Shown: positions 24,871-33,772, numbered from the stretch's first letter. The stretch is 64,000 nucleotides of DNA from Duganella sp. BJB480 (GCA_003416985.1 QVIN01000005.1:186001-250000), one strand, 5' to 3'. Translations and numbers: made by a program. Notes: generated by a model from the sequence alone, not told the origin.

Positions 24871-25763
24871 TGACCACACACACCGCCACCACCAAATCCG
24901 TCAGCCGCGCCTCGCAATACTGGGCGCTGACCAAGCCCCGCGTCACCCAGCTGGCCGTCTTTTGCGCCGTGATCGGCATGTTCCTCGCCAGCGACGGCAT
25001 GCCGGACTGGCGCCTGCTGGTGGCCGCCACGGTCGGCATCTGGCTGCTGGCCGGCGCGGCCTTCGCCGTCAACTGCCTGGCCGAGCGCGAGATCGACGCC
25101 CGCATGGCGCGCACCGCCCGCCGCCCGATGGCCATGGGCGACATCAGCGTCATGCAGACCGTGGTGTTCGCCACCGTCATCGGCGGCGCCGGCATGTGGA
25201 TCCTGTACGCGCTGGTGAACCCGCTGACGATGTGGCTGACCTTCGTCACCTTCGTCGGCTACGCCATCATCTACACCATGATTTTGAAGCCGGCCACGCC
25301 GCAGAACATCGTCATCGGCGGCCTGTCGGGCGCGATGCCGCCGGCGCTGGGCTGGGCCGCCGTCGCCAACGACGTGCCGATGCAAGCCTGGCTGCTAGTG
25401 CTGATCATTTTCGTCTGGACGCCGCCGCACTTCTGGGCGCTGGCCATGTACCGCCGCGACGACTACGCCAAGTCCGGCCTGCCGATGCTGCCGGTCACGC
25501 ACGGCATGCAGTTCACGCAGTTCCACGTCTGGCTGTACTCGATCGCGCTGGCCGCCACCACCTTGCTGCCGTACGCCGTGCACATGAGCGGCCTGATCTA
25601 CCTGGCCAGCGCCGTCGTCCTGAACGCCGTGTTCCTGCACCACGCCTGGAAAATCTACCGCCACTACACCGACCTGATCGCCCGCAAGGCCTTCACCTGG
25701 TCGATCATCTACCTGTCGCTGCTGTTCGTGGCGCTGCTGGTGGACCATTACTATAAATTCTGA
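24870..25763 (+). CDS. ctaB: Protoheme IX farnesyltransferase (heme O synthase)
   Basis: The 297-residue UbiA-superfamily enzyme converts heme B to heme O with farnesyl diphosphate in the inner membrane. Signature motifs are the start [21 protein letters not shown], the Asp-rich [19 protein letters not shown] near residues 69-87 (NxxxExxxDxxMxRT), YTMILKP and [26 protein letters not shown] split over residues 185-210. Heme O then feeds ctaA. Its stop overlaps the start of the SCO gene by one base. Confidence 0.96.
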   Translation: MTTHTATTKSVSRASQYWALTKPRVTQLAVFCAVIGMFLASDGMPDWRLLVAATVGIWLLAGAAFAVNCLAEREIDARMARTARRPMAMGDISVMQTVVFATVIGGAGMWILYALVNPLTMWLTFVTFVGYAIIYTMILKPATPQNIVIGGLSGAMPPALGWAAVANDVPMQAWLLVLIIFVWTPPHFWALAMYRRDDYAKSGLPMLPVTHGMQFTQFHVWLYSIALAATTLLPYAVHMSGLIYLASAVVLNAVFLHHAWKIYRHYTDLIARKAFTWSIIYLSLLFVALLVDHYYKF

Positions 25764-26362
25764 TGAAAAAACTGCTCGCTGTCGGCCTGATGGCCTTGTC
25801 CGTTCTGTTGGCCGCCTGCGAGCGCAGGCCCGCCGCGCCGCGCCTGGAGTTCACCAACACCGACCTGACCGGCCTGCCGTACGCCAAGGACTTCGCGCTC
25901 ACCGACCACAACGGCAAGCCGCGCACGCTGGCCGACTTCAAGGGCAAGGTCGTGCTGATGTTCTTCGGCTACACCCAGTGCCCGGACGTGTGCCCGACCA
26001 CGATGGCCGAGATGTCGGCCGCGATGAAGGAGCTGGGCCCGCAGGCCGAGCAGGTGCAGGTGCTGTTCGTCACCGTCGACCCCGAGCGCGACACGCAGCA
26101 GCTGCTGGCCGAATACGTGCCGGCCTTCGACAAGCGCTTCCTGGGCCTGTACGGCACGGCCGAGCAGACCGCCGCCGTCGGCAAGGAATTCAAGGTGTAC
26201 TACGCCAAGGTGCCGGGCAAGACGCCGGGCAGCTATTCGATGGACCACACGGCCGCCAGCTACGTGTTCGACAAGCAGGGCAAGATCCGCCTGCTGGTGC
26301 GGGCCGGCCAGGGCCCGGCGCCCATCGTGCACGACCTGAAGCTGCTGCTGGCCCAGCCCTGA
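25763..26362 (+). CDS. SCO family copper chaperone lipoprotein
   Basis: A 199-residue lipoprotein (lipobox LLAAC near residue 19) with the SCO1/SenC thioredoxin fold: GYTQCPDVCPTT carries Cys73 and Cys77, VTVDPERDT follows, and the copper-ligand His is near 162 in MDHTAAS. It inserts copper into the CuA site of subunit II in the periplasm. It is coupled to ctaB, ending the SURF1-to-SCO biogenesis operon. All ligands are present, unlike the SCO-related protein at 23101. Confidence 0.94.
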   Translation: MKKLLAVGLMALSVLLAACERRPAAPRLEFTNTDLTGLPYAKDFALTDHNGKPRTLADFKGKVVLMFFGYTQCPDVCPTTMAEMSAAMKELGPQAEQVQVLFVTVDPERDTQQLLAEYVPAFDKRFLGLYGTAEQTAAVGKEFKVYYAKVPGKTPGSYSMDHTAASYVFDKQGKIRLLVRAGQGPAPIVHDLKLLLAQP

Positions 26363-26372
26363 CGGCGCGCGC

Positions 26373-27410
26373 ATGCATCCGCGCTTCCAGCCCTACACCC
26401 GGCTCGCCGCCATCGTCCTGCTGGTGATCGGCTGCCTGACCGTGCTGCGGCCCTTCCTGGCCGCCATCCTGTTCGCCACCGCCATCACCATCTCCAGCTG
26501 GCCGCTGTACCTGCGGCTGCTGGCGCGCTGCAAGCAGCGCCGCTGGCTGGCCGCCGCCACCATGAGCGCCGGCCTGACCGTGCTGATCATCGTGCCGCTG
26601 GCGCTGGTCACCTGGAACATTGCCGACAATGCCACCGAATTCTATGAACAGATCAAGGCCAGCCTGGGCAGCGGCACGCTGGTGCCGCCGGCCTGGCTGA
26701 AGGAATTCCCGCTGGTCGGCGAGGCGGCCGACACCTACCTGCGCAAGCTGCTGGGCAGCCGCGAGGAATTGCTCAACGTCGCCAGGAACTTGCTGGAGCC
26801 GGCGCGCCGCTTCCTGCTGGGCGGCGGCATGGTGCTGGGCAGCGGCGTGGCGCAGGTCAGCCTGGCGGTGTTCGTCAGCTTCTTCCTGTACCGCGACGGC
26901 GAAACCTTGTTGGCGGCGCTGGCCACCGGCCTGGACAAGCTGATCGGCGAGCAGGGCGCGGCCGTGGCCGACACCGTCAGCCGCACCGTGCGCGGCGTCA
27001 TGTACGGCCTGCTGGGCACGGCGCTGGCGCAGGCCGGCGTGGCCGCCGTCGGCTTCCTGATCGCCGGCGTGCCGGCCGTGGCGCTGTTGTCGGTGGCCAC
27101 CTTCCTGCTGTCGCTGATCCCGGTCGGCCCGCCGCTGATCTGGGGCGGCGCGGCGGCCTGGCTGTTCAGCGAGGGCCGCACCGGCTGGGGCGTGTTCATG
27201 CTGGTGTGGGGCTTCTTCGTGATCAGCGGCGTCGACAACGTGGTCAAGCCCATGCTGATCAGCCGAGGCAGCAGCCTGCCGTTCATCCTGGTGCTGCTGG
27301 GCGTGATGGGCGGCGTGCTGGCGTTCGGCTTCGTCGGCCTGTTCATCGGCCCGACCCTGCTGGCCGTGGGCCTGGGCCTGCTGCGCAACTGGACCGGCGA
27401 AGCCGCCTAG
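26373..27410 (+). CDS. AI-2E family transporter
   Basis: A 345-residue polytopic membrane protein of the AI-2 exporter-like (UPF0118/TqsA) family with about eight helices and the conserved amphipathic stretch before the LLGSRE region. C-terminal motifs are LIPVGPPLIWGGAAAW near 250 and GSSLPFILVLLGVMGGVLAFGFVGLFIGP near 297-325. Members include autoinducer-2 exporters and Na+(Li+)/H+ antiporters; the substrate cannot be chosen here. It lies 10 bases after the SCO gene and may be read through from that operon. Its 3' end overlaps the convergent gene by four bases. Confidence 0.85.
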   Translation: MHPRFQPYTRLAAIVLLVIGCLTVLRPFLAAILFATAITISSWPLYLRLLARCKQRRWLAAATMSAGLTVLIIVPLALVTWNIADNATEFYEQIKASLGSGTLVPPAWLKEFPLVGEAADTYLRKLLGSREELLNVARNLLEPARRFLLGGGMVLGSGVAQVSLAVFVSFFLYRDGETLLAALATGLDKLIGEQGAAVADTVSRTVRGVMYGLLGTALAQAGVAAVGFLIAGVPAVALLSVATFLLSLIPVGPPLIWGGAAAWLFSEGRTGWGVFMLVWGFFVISGVDNVVKPMLISRGSSLPFILVLLGVMGGVLAFGFVGLFIGPTLLAVGLGLLRNWTGEAA

Positions 27411-28207
27411 AAGTTGATCATCTGCGCGGCGCGCTCGGCGTCCGTGTGGCGCTCGAAGATGCGGCGCAGCGTGCCGTCCTCGCGCATCGCCCGCACGGCC
27501 TGGCGGAAGCGCTCCACGGTGGCCTCGTCGACGCTGCGGCGCGACAGCACCAGCCCCGACACCATGTTCTCGCGCGGCGCCCAATCCATCACGCTGTAGG
27601 TGCCGGCCAGCTGCTCCTGCTTGACCAGCGGATACCAGCTGGTGGGCGTGACCATGACGGCGTCCACGCGGCCCAGTTTGAACAGCCGCATCATCGACAC
27701 GTGGTCGGGTGTCTCGTACACGCGGCCCTGTTCCCGCAGCTTGGCCAGCCACGCCTCATAGGCGCGGCCGTGCTTGTAGCTCTTGACCACGGCGATTTTG
27801 TATTGGGGATCGGCCAGAAAACTGTCCATGCCGTTCAGGCGCGCGCCGAGCCCCTTGTGCAGCAGGACGAAATTACGGTCCATCATGTAGGGCACGAAGC
27901 GGCCGATTTTTTCGCGTTCCGGCAGCGGAATGGCGGATACCGATATGTCAACGTTGCCGTTGGCCAGCCCGGCCCAGATGCGCACCCTGGAGTCGACGCT
28001 GACATCGAGCTTGCAATCGAGCCGGCGGGCCAGCTCGTCGACCACATCCTTGTCGATGCCGGTCCAACCGCCGCCGGCGGTGCGGTAGAACAGCGCGCCG
28101 TCCTCGTAGAAGGCCACGCGCAGGTGGTCGCAGCCGCCGCGCGGCGCCGCCACGCCTGGGGCGGCGGGGCAGAGCAGGGCACAGCAAAGGATCAGACGGC
28201 CGAGCAC
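27407..28207 (-). CDS. Periplasmic amino-acid-type substrate-binding protein
   Basis: The 266-residue protein has a signal peptide (LGRLILCCALLCPAAPGVAA) and the SBP_bac_3 fold: LRVAFYEDG, WTGIDKDVVDELARRL near 60, and VDISVSAIPLPEREKIGRFVPYM. A GTG at 28207 is preferred because AGGAGG lies four bases upstream and the signal peptide begins there; the ATG at 28255 would add 16 polar residues and overlap the upstream gene. No ABC permease or ATPase is adjacent, so it may serve a distant transporter or act as a sensor. It lies 16 bases after the CNNM-like gene. Confidence 0.82.
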   Translation of the reverse strand: MLGRLILCCALLCPAAPGVAAPRGGCDHLRVAFYEDGALFYRTAGGGWTGIDKDVVDELARRLDCKLDVSVDSRVRIWAGLANGNVDISVSAIPLPEREKIGRFVPYMMDRNFVLLHKGLGARLNGMDSFLADPQYKIAVVKSYKHGRAYEAWLAKLREQGRVYETPDHVSMMRLFKLGRVDAVMVTPTSWYPLVKQEQLAGTYSVMDWAPRENMVSGLVLSRRSVDEATVERFRQAVRAMREDGTLRRIFERHTDAERAAQMINF

Positions 28208-28223
28208 GGCGCCTCCTGGCAGG

Positions 28224-29561
28224 TTAGTCCTGGTCCGCGTTGTCCTCGGTGTCATCCTTGGGGATGACCTTGACCAGCAGGATGCGCGGGCCGTTCATTT
28301 TTTTCGCGACGATGTCGAAATTGCGGAAGCTGATGCGTTGTCCCTGCTTGGGGATGTCGCCCAGCTTCAGCATGATCAGGCCGCCCACGGATTCTACCTC
28401 TTCCAGGCCCAGCTCTTCATTTTCGATATCGATACCCAGTGTGCGCTCCAGCGAGAAGATAGGCAAGCTGGCCTTGCCGACCAGCGTGCCGTCGGGCTGC
28501 TTGAGCCAGTCGTTCTCGTTGAGGCGGAACTCGTCGTGGATCTCGCCCACCATCGCGCCGAGCAGGTTGTCGAGCGTGATGAAGCCCAGCGGCCGCTTGC
28601 CCTTTTCGCCGATCAGCGCGAAGTGCGGCGCGCCGTCGCGGAAGCGGCGGAACTGCTCCAGCGCCGGCGTGCGGGCGGAAATCGTCTCCACCGGCCGCAG
28701 GAAGGGCACCAGGTCGGTCACCGGCTTGCCGGACTGCTGGGCGAAGAACAGGTCCTTCAGGTGCACCACGCCCAGCACCGTCTCGCCGTCCTTGTCGTAG
28801 TAGGGATAGCGGCTGAACCGGTTGCGCAGCATGGTCTGCAGGTTGTCGTTGAGCGGACGGTTGGCGTACAGGCCGATCACCTCGTTAATCGGGCGCATCA
28901 GGTCGGACACCGCCAGGTCGCTGAAATCGAGCGAATGGGCCAGGATGTTGCGCTCGTCCTCGTTGAACTTGCCGCCCGGCTGGCTGGTGCGCAGGATCAG
29001 CTTGAGCTCGTCGACCGAGTAGTGGCTGTCGTGGCCGCCCTTGCCGGCCAGGCCGGCAAGGCCCAGCACCATGCTGGCGCTGGCGTTGAGCACCCAGATG
29101 AAGGGATACATGGCCCAGTAGAAGCCGTACAGCGGCAGCGCGCTCCACAGGCCGATCGCTTCCGGCATGCGGATCGCCAGCGACTTCGGCGCCAGCTCGC
29201 CGACCACGATGTGCAGGAAGGAGATCACGCAGAAGGCGAACACGAAGGCCACGCCGTGGACGATTTCCGGCGAGCTGACGCCGACCGCGTGCAGCAGCGG
29301 CTCCAGCAGGCCGGCGAAGGCCGGCTCGCCGACCCAGCCCAGGCCCAGCGAGGCCAGCGTGATGCCGAGCTGGCAGGCGGACAGGTAGGCGTCCAGTTCG
29401 CCGTGCACCTTGCCGAGGATGCGGCCCTTGAGCCCCTGCGTCTTGGCGATGGCGCGCACGCGCGTCTTGCGCAGCGTGACGATGCCGAATTCGGCCGCCA
29501 CGAAGAATCCATTGAGCGCGACTAGGAAAACGGCGAGCACGACAAGCAGAAGGTTTTGCAT
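28224..29561 (-). CDS. CNNM/CorC-like (hemolysin family) transport protein
   Basis: A 445-residue inner-membrane protein with an N-terminal DUF21 domain (four helices, residues about 1-200, with LNGFFVAAEFGIVTLRKTRV at the start and VGELAPKSLAI near 121), a pair of CBS domains (about 215-335, DLMRPINEVIGLY and LGVVHLKDLF) and a C-terminal CorC_HlyC domain (about 350-435). The family is linked to Mg2+/Co2+ efflux and not to haemolysis. It precedes the binding protein gene on the same strand. Confidence 0.92.
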   Translation of the reverse strand: MQNLLLVVLAVFLVALNGFFVAAEFGIVTLRKTRVRAIAKTQGLKGRILGKVHGELDAYLSACQLGITLASLGLGWVGEPAFAGLLEPLLHAVGVSSPEIVHGVAFVFAFCVISFLHIVVGELAPKSLAIRMPEAIGLWSALPLYGFYWAMYPFIWVLNASASMVLGLAGLAGKGGHDSHYSVDELKLILRTSQPGGKFNEDERNILAHSLDFSDLAVSDLMRPINEVIGLYANRPLNDNLQTMLRNRFSRYPYYDKDGETVLGVVHLKDLFFAQQSGKPVTDLVPFLRPVETISARTPALEQFRRFRDGAPHFALIGEKGKRPLGFITLDNLLGAMVGEIHDEFRLNENDWLKQPDGTLVGKASLPIFSLERTLGIDIENEELGLEEVESVGGLIMLKLGDIPKQGQRISFRNFDIVAKKMNGPRILLVKVIPKDDTEDNADQD

Positions 29562-29605
29562 AGGGTCCGGGCATCGGCCCAGGTAGTGAAAACGGCTATC
29601 TTAAA

Positions 29606-30517
29606 CTATTCGGCGATGGCGAAGGGCCCGCTATGGACTGCCGACAGGATGGCCTCGATGGCCGGGTGCGTGATCTTGCGCACGTTGGAGATGGCGAAGA
29701 ACTGTTCGCGCAGCTCGGGCGCGTCGCCCACCAGCACGGCGCCGAACTGTTCCTCGATGTCGTGCGCCAGCGCCGACGGCGCGAAGAACAATCCCAAACC
29801 ATTGCGGCCGAAGGTGTTCAGCATGGCGTTGTCCTCGAATTCGCCGACGATGTCCGGCCGCACCTGGTGCTGCACGAACCAGGCGTCGATGCGGCCGCGC
29901 AGCGCGTTGTTGCGGGTCGGTAGCAGCAGCGGCGCGCCGTGCAGGCTGGCCGGGAAGTTGCGCCGGTACTTGCGCGCCAGCTTGTGCACGCCGTACAGCT
30001 TCATGTCGCTTTCGCCCAGCAAGTGGCTGAACACCTTCAGGCTGCCGCCGGCGCGCACCGCGCGGTCGGTTAGCACCACATCCAGCTTGCCCAGCGCCAG
30101 ATCGGCCAGCAGCGATTCGAATTCGTTCTCCATGCACACCAGCCGTACCCGCTGCTCCAGCTGCTGCGTCGCCTGCAGCAGGCGGTAGGCGATCAGCTTG
30201 GGCAGCGAGTCCGAGATGCCGACCGTGAGGCGCATCTTGTCCGCCTCCGCTTCGTCCAGCGCGTCCTGCAGCTGGTCGCCCAGCAGGAAGATCTGGTCGC
30301 AATAACTGAGCGCCAGCTTGCCCGCCTCGGTCGGCACCAGGCGCCGGCCTTGAGGCTCCAGCAGCTGCTTGCCGATCGATTGTTCCAGCGACGCCAGTTG
30401 CATGCTGATGGTCTGAACGGCCAGCCCGAGGCGCTCGGCCGCGCGCGTGACGCCGCCTTCCTTGGCCACCATCCAGAAGAAGTAAAGATGCCGGAAATTG
30501 AGTCCGCTGGTTTTCAT
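29606..30517 (-). CDS. nhaR: LysR-family regulator NhaR
   Basis: A 303-residue LysR protein starting LNFRHLYFFWMVAKEGGVTRAAERLGLA, the NhaR signature (E. coli NhaR begins with the same LNY/FHLYYFW pattern), followed by QTISMQLASLEQSIGKQL. NhaR activates the Na+/H+ antiporter nhaA in response to sodium; no nhaA is adjacent here. It is divergent from a DUF475 membrane protein gene across an AT-rich 104-base gap with repeated motifs, so that gene is a likely target. Effector specificity is inferred from family. Confidence 0.86.
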   Translation of the reverse strand: MKTSGLNFRHLYFFWMVAKEGGVTRAAERLGLAVQTISMQLASLEQSIGKQLLEPQGRRLVPTEAGKLALSYCDQIFLLGDQLQDALDEAEADKMRLTVGISDSLPKLIAYRLLQATQQLEQRVRLVCMENEFESLLADLALGKLDVVLTDRAVRAGGSLKVFSHLLGESDMKLYGVHKLARKYRRNFPASLHGAPLLLPTRNNALRGRIDAWFVQHQVRPDIVGEFEDNAMLNTFGRNGLGLFFAPSALAHDIEEQFGAVLVGDAPELREQFFAISNVRKITHPAIEAILSAVHSGPFAIAE

Positions 30518-30518
30518 A

Positions 30519-30563
30519 ATCTTCTATTTTTACGAAGTAATACTTCAATTATCTTCTATTTTT
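30519..30563. promoter_or_regulatory. Direct repeats and palindrome in the nhaR-DUF475 intergenic region
   Basis: Two identical copies of ATCTTCTATTTTT (30519-30531 and 30551-30563) are 32 bases apart, about three helical turns, and flank a perfect 13-base palindrome GAAGTAATACTTC (30534-30546). The first copy touches the nhaR start codon. The layout suits binding by a LysR tetramer controlling both divergent genes. Confidence 0.55.
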
Positions 30564-30621
30564 TAAAAACCGTTTGTTCTCTACACTGCATCCCATCGAT
30601 TTACAACCAAGAGAGAAAAAC

Positions 30622-31671
30622 ATGAAGCACTTCAAAGTGTCTTTCCTCGTCACGTTCCTCTGCCTTGCGGCTGCGGGCTGGTGGGGCTACGAACTGACCG
30701 GATGGAGCGGCGCCTTGTCCGCCGTGGGTATCGCCGCGATCCTGGCCGCGATGGAAGTGTCGCTGTCGTTCGACAACGCGGTGGTTAACGCCTCGGTGCT
30801 GAAGACCTGGGACGCTTACTGGCAGAAGCTGTTCCTCGGCGTCGGCATCATCATCGCGGTGTTCGGCATGCGCTTGCTGTTCCCGCTGGTGATCGTGGCG
30901 GTGGCCGCGGACATCGGCATCATGGACGTGTGGCACCTGGCGCTGAACGACCCGAAAACATACTCGATGCACCTGACGAACCACCACGCGGAAGTAGCGG
31001 CGTTCGGCGGCATGTTCCTGCTGCTGGTGTTCCTGAACTTCCTGTTCGATGACGAGAAAGAGGTCCACTGGCTGGGCAACGTCGAGAAGAAACTCGGCTC
31101 GCTGGGCAAGGTGTCCTCGATCTCGGTAATGATTGCGCTGGCTGTCCTACTGGGCTCCATGGGCCTGGTAGGCGAAGCGCAGAAGCTGGTGGTGCTGGTG
31201 TCCGGCCTGTGGGGCATCCTGATCTACGTCGGCGTCGACGCGGTCAGCAACCTGCTGGAGAAGGAAGAAGAAGGCAGCAATGTCGGTGACTTGGTCAAGA
31301 AGGGCGGTATCGGAGGTTTCCTGTACCTGGAAGTGCTCGATGCTTCGTTCAGCTTCGACGGCGTGATCGGCGCGTTCGCCATCACCACCGACGTCGTGAT
31401 CATCATGCTGGGCCTGGCGATTGGCGCGATGTTCGTCCGCTCGCTGACGGTGTACCTGGTGAAGAAAGGCACGCTCGACGAATTCGTCTTCCTGGAGCAC
31501 GGCGCGCACTATGCGATCGGTATCCTGGCCGCGATCATGTTGGCGAGTATGAAGTTCCACATCCCGGAACTGTTCACCGGCCTGATAGGCGTGGCCTTCA
31601 TCGGCGCCTCGCTGTGGTCCTCGGTGCGCCACCGCCGCAAGCAGGAAGCCACCATCGCCATCGCGGCGTAA
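30622..31671 (+). CDS. DUF475 TerC-like integral membrane protein
   Basis: A 349-residue polytopic membrane protein of the DUF475/TerC superfamily with about nine helices. Characteristic motifs are AMEVSLSFDNAVVNASVL near residue 45-60 and LDASFSFDGVIGAFAIT near 250, the paired acidic SFDN/SFDG motifs thought to bind metal. Family members are tied to tellurite resistance, manganese export or metal homeostasis. The ATG at 30622 has GAGAG upstream. It is followed by a hairpin and then by terD-like genes, a usual association. Confidence 0.88.
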   Translation: MKHFKVSFLVTFLCLAAAGWWGYELTGWSGALSAVGIAAILAAMEVSLSFDNAVVNASVLKTWDAYWQKLFLGVGIIIAVFGMRLLFPLVIVAVAADIGIMDVWHLALNDPKTYSMHLTNHHAEVAAFGGMFLLLVFLNFLFDDEKEVHWLGNVEKKLGSLGKVSSISVMIALAVLLGSMGLVGEAQKLVVLVSGLWGILIYVGVDAVSNLLEKEEEGSNVGDLVKKGGIGGFLYLEVLDASFSFDGVIGAFAITTDVVIIMLGLAIGAMFVRSLTVYLVKKGTLDEFVFLEHGAHYAIGILAAIMLASMKFHIPELFTGLIGVAFIGASLWSSVRHRRKQEATIAIAA

Positions 31672-31678
31672 AGAATTC

Positions 31679-31709
31679 GGCGGGCCGTTAATTACGGACA
31701 CGGCCCGCC
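31679..31709 (+). other. Strong hairpin after the DUF475 gene
   Basis: A ten-base-pair GC-rich stem (GGCGGGCCGT paired with ACGGCCCGCC) with an 11-base loop lies eight bases after the stop. There is no following T run, so it may be a processing or stability element and not a full terminator. Confidence 0.5.
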
Positions 31710-31755
31710 GCCTGTAGTACCCAAAGTCCGGTTCTCTTTTTAGGAGCATCACATC

Positions 31756-32331
31756 ATGGCAATCAGTCTGCAAAAAGGCGGCAACGTTAATCTGAGCAAG
31801 GAAGCTCCAGGCCTGTCGAAAATCGTGGTCGGCCTGGGTTGGGACGTGCGCAACACCGACGGCAAGGACTTCGACCTGGACGGCTCGGCCTTCCTGTTGA
31901 AGGTGGACGGCAAGGTCCGCGCCGACAACGACTTCATCTTCTACAACAACCTGAAATCGTCCGACCAGTCGGTAACGCATTCCGGCGACAACCGCACCGG
32001 CGCCGGCGATGGCGACGACGAAACGGTCACCATCGACCTGACCAAGGTACCGGCCGACGTGGAACGCATCGCCATCTGCGCGACGATCCACGAAGGCGAC
32101 GAGCGCCGCCAGAACTTCGGCATGGTGCAGAAGGCCTTCATTCGCTGCGTCAACGGCGCCGGCAACGGCGAGATCGCCCGCTACGACTTGTCCGAAGACG
32201 GCTCGACCGAATCGGCGATGATCTTCGGCGAGGTGTATCGCAACGGCGCCGATTGGAAGTTCAAGGCCGTGGGCCAGGGCTTCAAGGGCGGCCTGGGGCC
32301 GTTGGCATCGTCGTTCGGCGTGCGCGTTTAA
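31756..32331 (+). CDS. TerD family calcium-binding stress protein, first copy
   Basis: A 191-residue TerD-domain protein. The calcium-binding motifs are DLDGSAFLL near residue 40 and [19 protein letters not shown] near 75-93. It starts [17 protein letters not shown], typical of the family. TerD proteins act with TerC-like membrane proteins in tellurite, phage and stress responses. AGGAG lies nine bases before the ATG. It is the first of three closely spaced genes with AIM24 and a second TerD. Confidence 0.93.
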   Translation: MAISLQKGGNVNLSKEAPGLSKIVVGLGWDVRNTDGKDFDLDGSAFLLKVDGKVRADNDFIFYNNLKSSDQSVTHSGDNRTGAGDGDDETVTIDLTKVPADVERIAICATIHEGDERRQNFGMVQKAFIRCVNGAGNGEIARYDLSEDGSTESAMIFGEVYRNGADWKFKAVGQGFKGGLGPLASSFGVRV

Positions 32332-32358
32332 TTTGATGGAATAAGAGAGGACTCAATC

Positions 32359-33057
32359 ATGCCTAAATTTTCGATCACCGGCGACATCGATCCCTTCCTG
32401 CATGTCTCGCTGGCTCACGGTGAAAAAATCTACTGCGAGTCGGATGCGATGGTGATGATGGAAGCGGCGCTCGATTTGAAGGGCAAGGTCACCGGCGGCA
32501 TCGGCGCGGCGCTGATGCGGCGCTTCGCCAACGGCGAGTCCTTCTTCCAGCAGCACATCGAGGCGGTGCGCGGCGAGGGCGATTGCCTGCTGGCGCCGCG
32601 CCTGCCGGGAGCGATGCAGGTGCTCGACGTCGGCCAGCGGCAGTACATGCTGAGCGACGGCGCCTTCGTCGCCGCCACCTCCAGCGTCGAGCTGAAGGTG
32701 CGTACCCAAAGCCTGGGCAATGCGCTGTTCGCGCAGAGCGGCGGCTTTTTCATCACCGAGACCGCGGGCGTCGGCCAGGTCGCGGTATCGGGCTTCGGCT
32801 CGATCTCGCAGCTGGACGTCGTGCCGGGTCGCGACGTGATTATCGATAACTCGCATGTGGTGGCATGGGACAGCGCGCTGCGCTACGAAATCTCAGTCAC
32901 CACCGGCGGCAACAGCGGCTTTCTGAGCAATCTGGTCAACAGCCAGACCAGCGGCGAAGGCATGGTGCTGCGTTTTTCCGGCCAGGGCAAGATCCTGATC
33001 TGCTCGCGCAACGGCGCGGCGTTCCAGGCCTGGGCGCAGCGCGGCGTTGCGCAGTAA
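32359..33057 (+). CDS. AIM24/TIGR00266 family protein
   Basis: A 232-residue beta-rich protein of the AIM24 family (TIGR00266, tryptophan RNA-binding attenuator-like fold). Motifs are the early KIYCESDAMVMMEAALDLKGKVTGG near residue 22-46, FFQQHIEA and the late LRFSGQGKILICSRN. No enzymatic function is established; family members accompany TerD proteins in predicted stress-response complexes, and this gene sits between two terD-like genes with short gaps and GAGAGG upstream. Confidence 0.88.
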   Translation: MPKFSITGDIDPFLHVSLAHGEKIYCESDAMVMMEAALDLKGKVTGGIGAALMRRFANGESFFQQHIEAVRGEGDCLLAPRLPGAMQVLDVGQRQYMLSDGAFVAATSSVELKVRTQSLGNALFAQSGGFFITETAGVGQVAVSGFGSISQLDVVPGRDVIIDNSHVVAWDSALRYEISVTTGGNSGFLSNLVNSQTSGEGMVLRFSGQGKILICSRNGAAFQAWAQRGVAQ

Positions 33058-33075
33058 CTTCACAGGAGATTCAAG

Positions 33076-33657
33076 ATGACAGTCAGTTTAAGCAAGGGCC
33101 AGAAAATTTCGCTGGCCAAGGAATCGGGCGGCGCATTGGGCCGCGTGACCATGGGCCTGGGTTGGGACGCGATCAAGAGCAAGGGCTTCCTGGGCTTTGG
33201 CTCGAAGACCGAGGCGGTCGATCTGGACGCCTCGTGCGTGATGTTCAACGAATCGGGCGCGCCGGTGGACGTGATCTGGTTCCGCCAGTTGAAGAGCAGG
33301 GATGGCAGCATCCAGCACACCGGCGACAACCGCACCGGCGCCGGCGACGGTGACGACGAGCAGATCAACGTCGACCTGAACGCGGTGCCGGCCACGGTCA
33401 AGAGCCTGGTGTTCACGGTGAACAGCTTCACCGGCCAGACCTTCGCGCAGGTGGAGAACGCCTACTGCCGCCTGCTGGACGCCAGCGGCGGCCAGGAAGT
33501 GGCGCGCTTCAACCTGTCGGTGCAGGGACCGCACTCGGCGCAGATCATGGCCAAGCTGTACCGCCACAACGGCGAATGGAAGATGCACGCCATCGGCGAA
33601 AACGGCAAAGGCCGCACCTTCGACGAACTGCTGCCGCAAATCGCCGCCCACTTGTAA
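33076..33657 (+). CDS. TerD family calcium-binding stress protein, second copy
   Basis: The 193-residue paralogue of the protein at 31756 shares [13 protein letters not shown] (near residue 94-106) but has a longer N-terminal loop (KSKGFLGFGSKTEAVDLDASCVMF), which is TerZ/TerX-like. GGAG lies 10 bases before the ATG. It ends the TerD-AIM24-TerD set, 10 bases before a perfect palindrome. Confidence 0.93.
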   Translation: MTVSLSKGQKISLAKESGGALGRVTMGLGWDAIKSKGFLGFGSKTEAVDLDASCVMFNESGAPVDVIWFRQLKSRDGSIQHTGDNRTGAGDGDDEQINVDLNAVPATVKSLVFTVNSFTGQTFAQVENAYCRLLDASGGQEVARFNLSVQGPHSAQIMAKLYRHNGEWKMHAIGENGKGRTFDELLPQIAAHL

Positions 33658-33667
33658 CACCAGCAAT

Positions 33668-33755
33668 TTGGGGTCAAGTCTGACATTCGGACACGGGCTC
33701 TTCCGTAGCGGCCGCTACGGAAGAGCCCGTGTCCGAATGTCAGACTTGACCCCAA
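33668..33755. repeat. Perfect 88-bp palindrome
   Basis: Two 44-base arms are exact reverse complements with no spacer. The symmetry axis lies between 33711 and 33712 inside GCGGCCGC; symmetry breaks at 33667 (T) opposite 33756 (C). The outer ends read TTGGGGTCAAGTCTGAC inward from either side. It would form a very stable hairpin or cruciform. It has no T tract, so it is not a standard terminator. It lies between the terD-like gene and the HDOD gene. Origin as a small non-autonomous mobile or REP-like element is inferred. Confidence 0.9.
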
Positions 33756-33772
33756 CGCGGTATAATGTTTCC

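Noticed and set aside
28208..28255. ATG at 28255 as start of the periplasmic binding protein
   Set aside because: It would place polar residues before the signal peptide and overlap the upstream gene, while the GTG at 28207 has AGGAGG at good spacing.
33668..33772. Translation of the HDOD gene from within the palindrome (start at 33668 or 33737)
   Set aside because: The extra residues are encoded by the palindrome, also readable from the other strand, and lack homology or a ribosome site.
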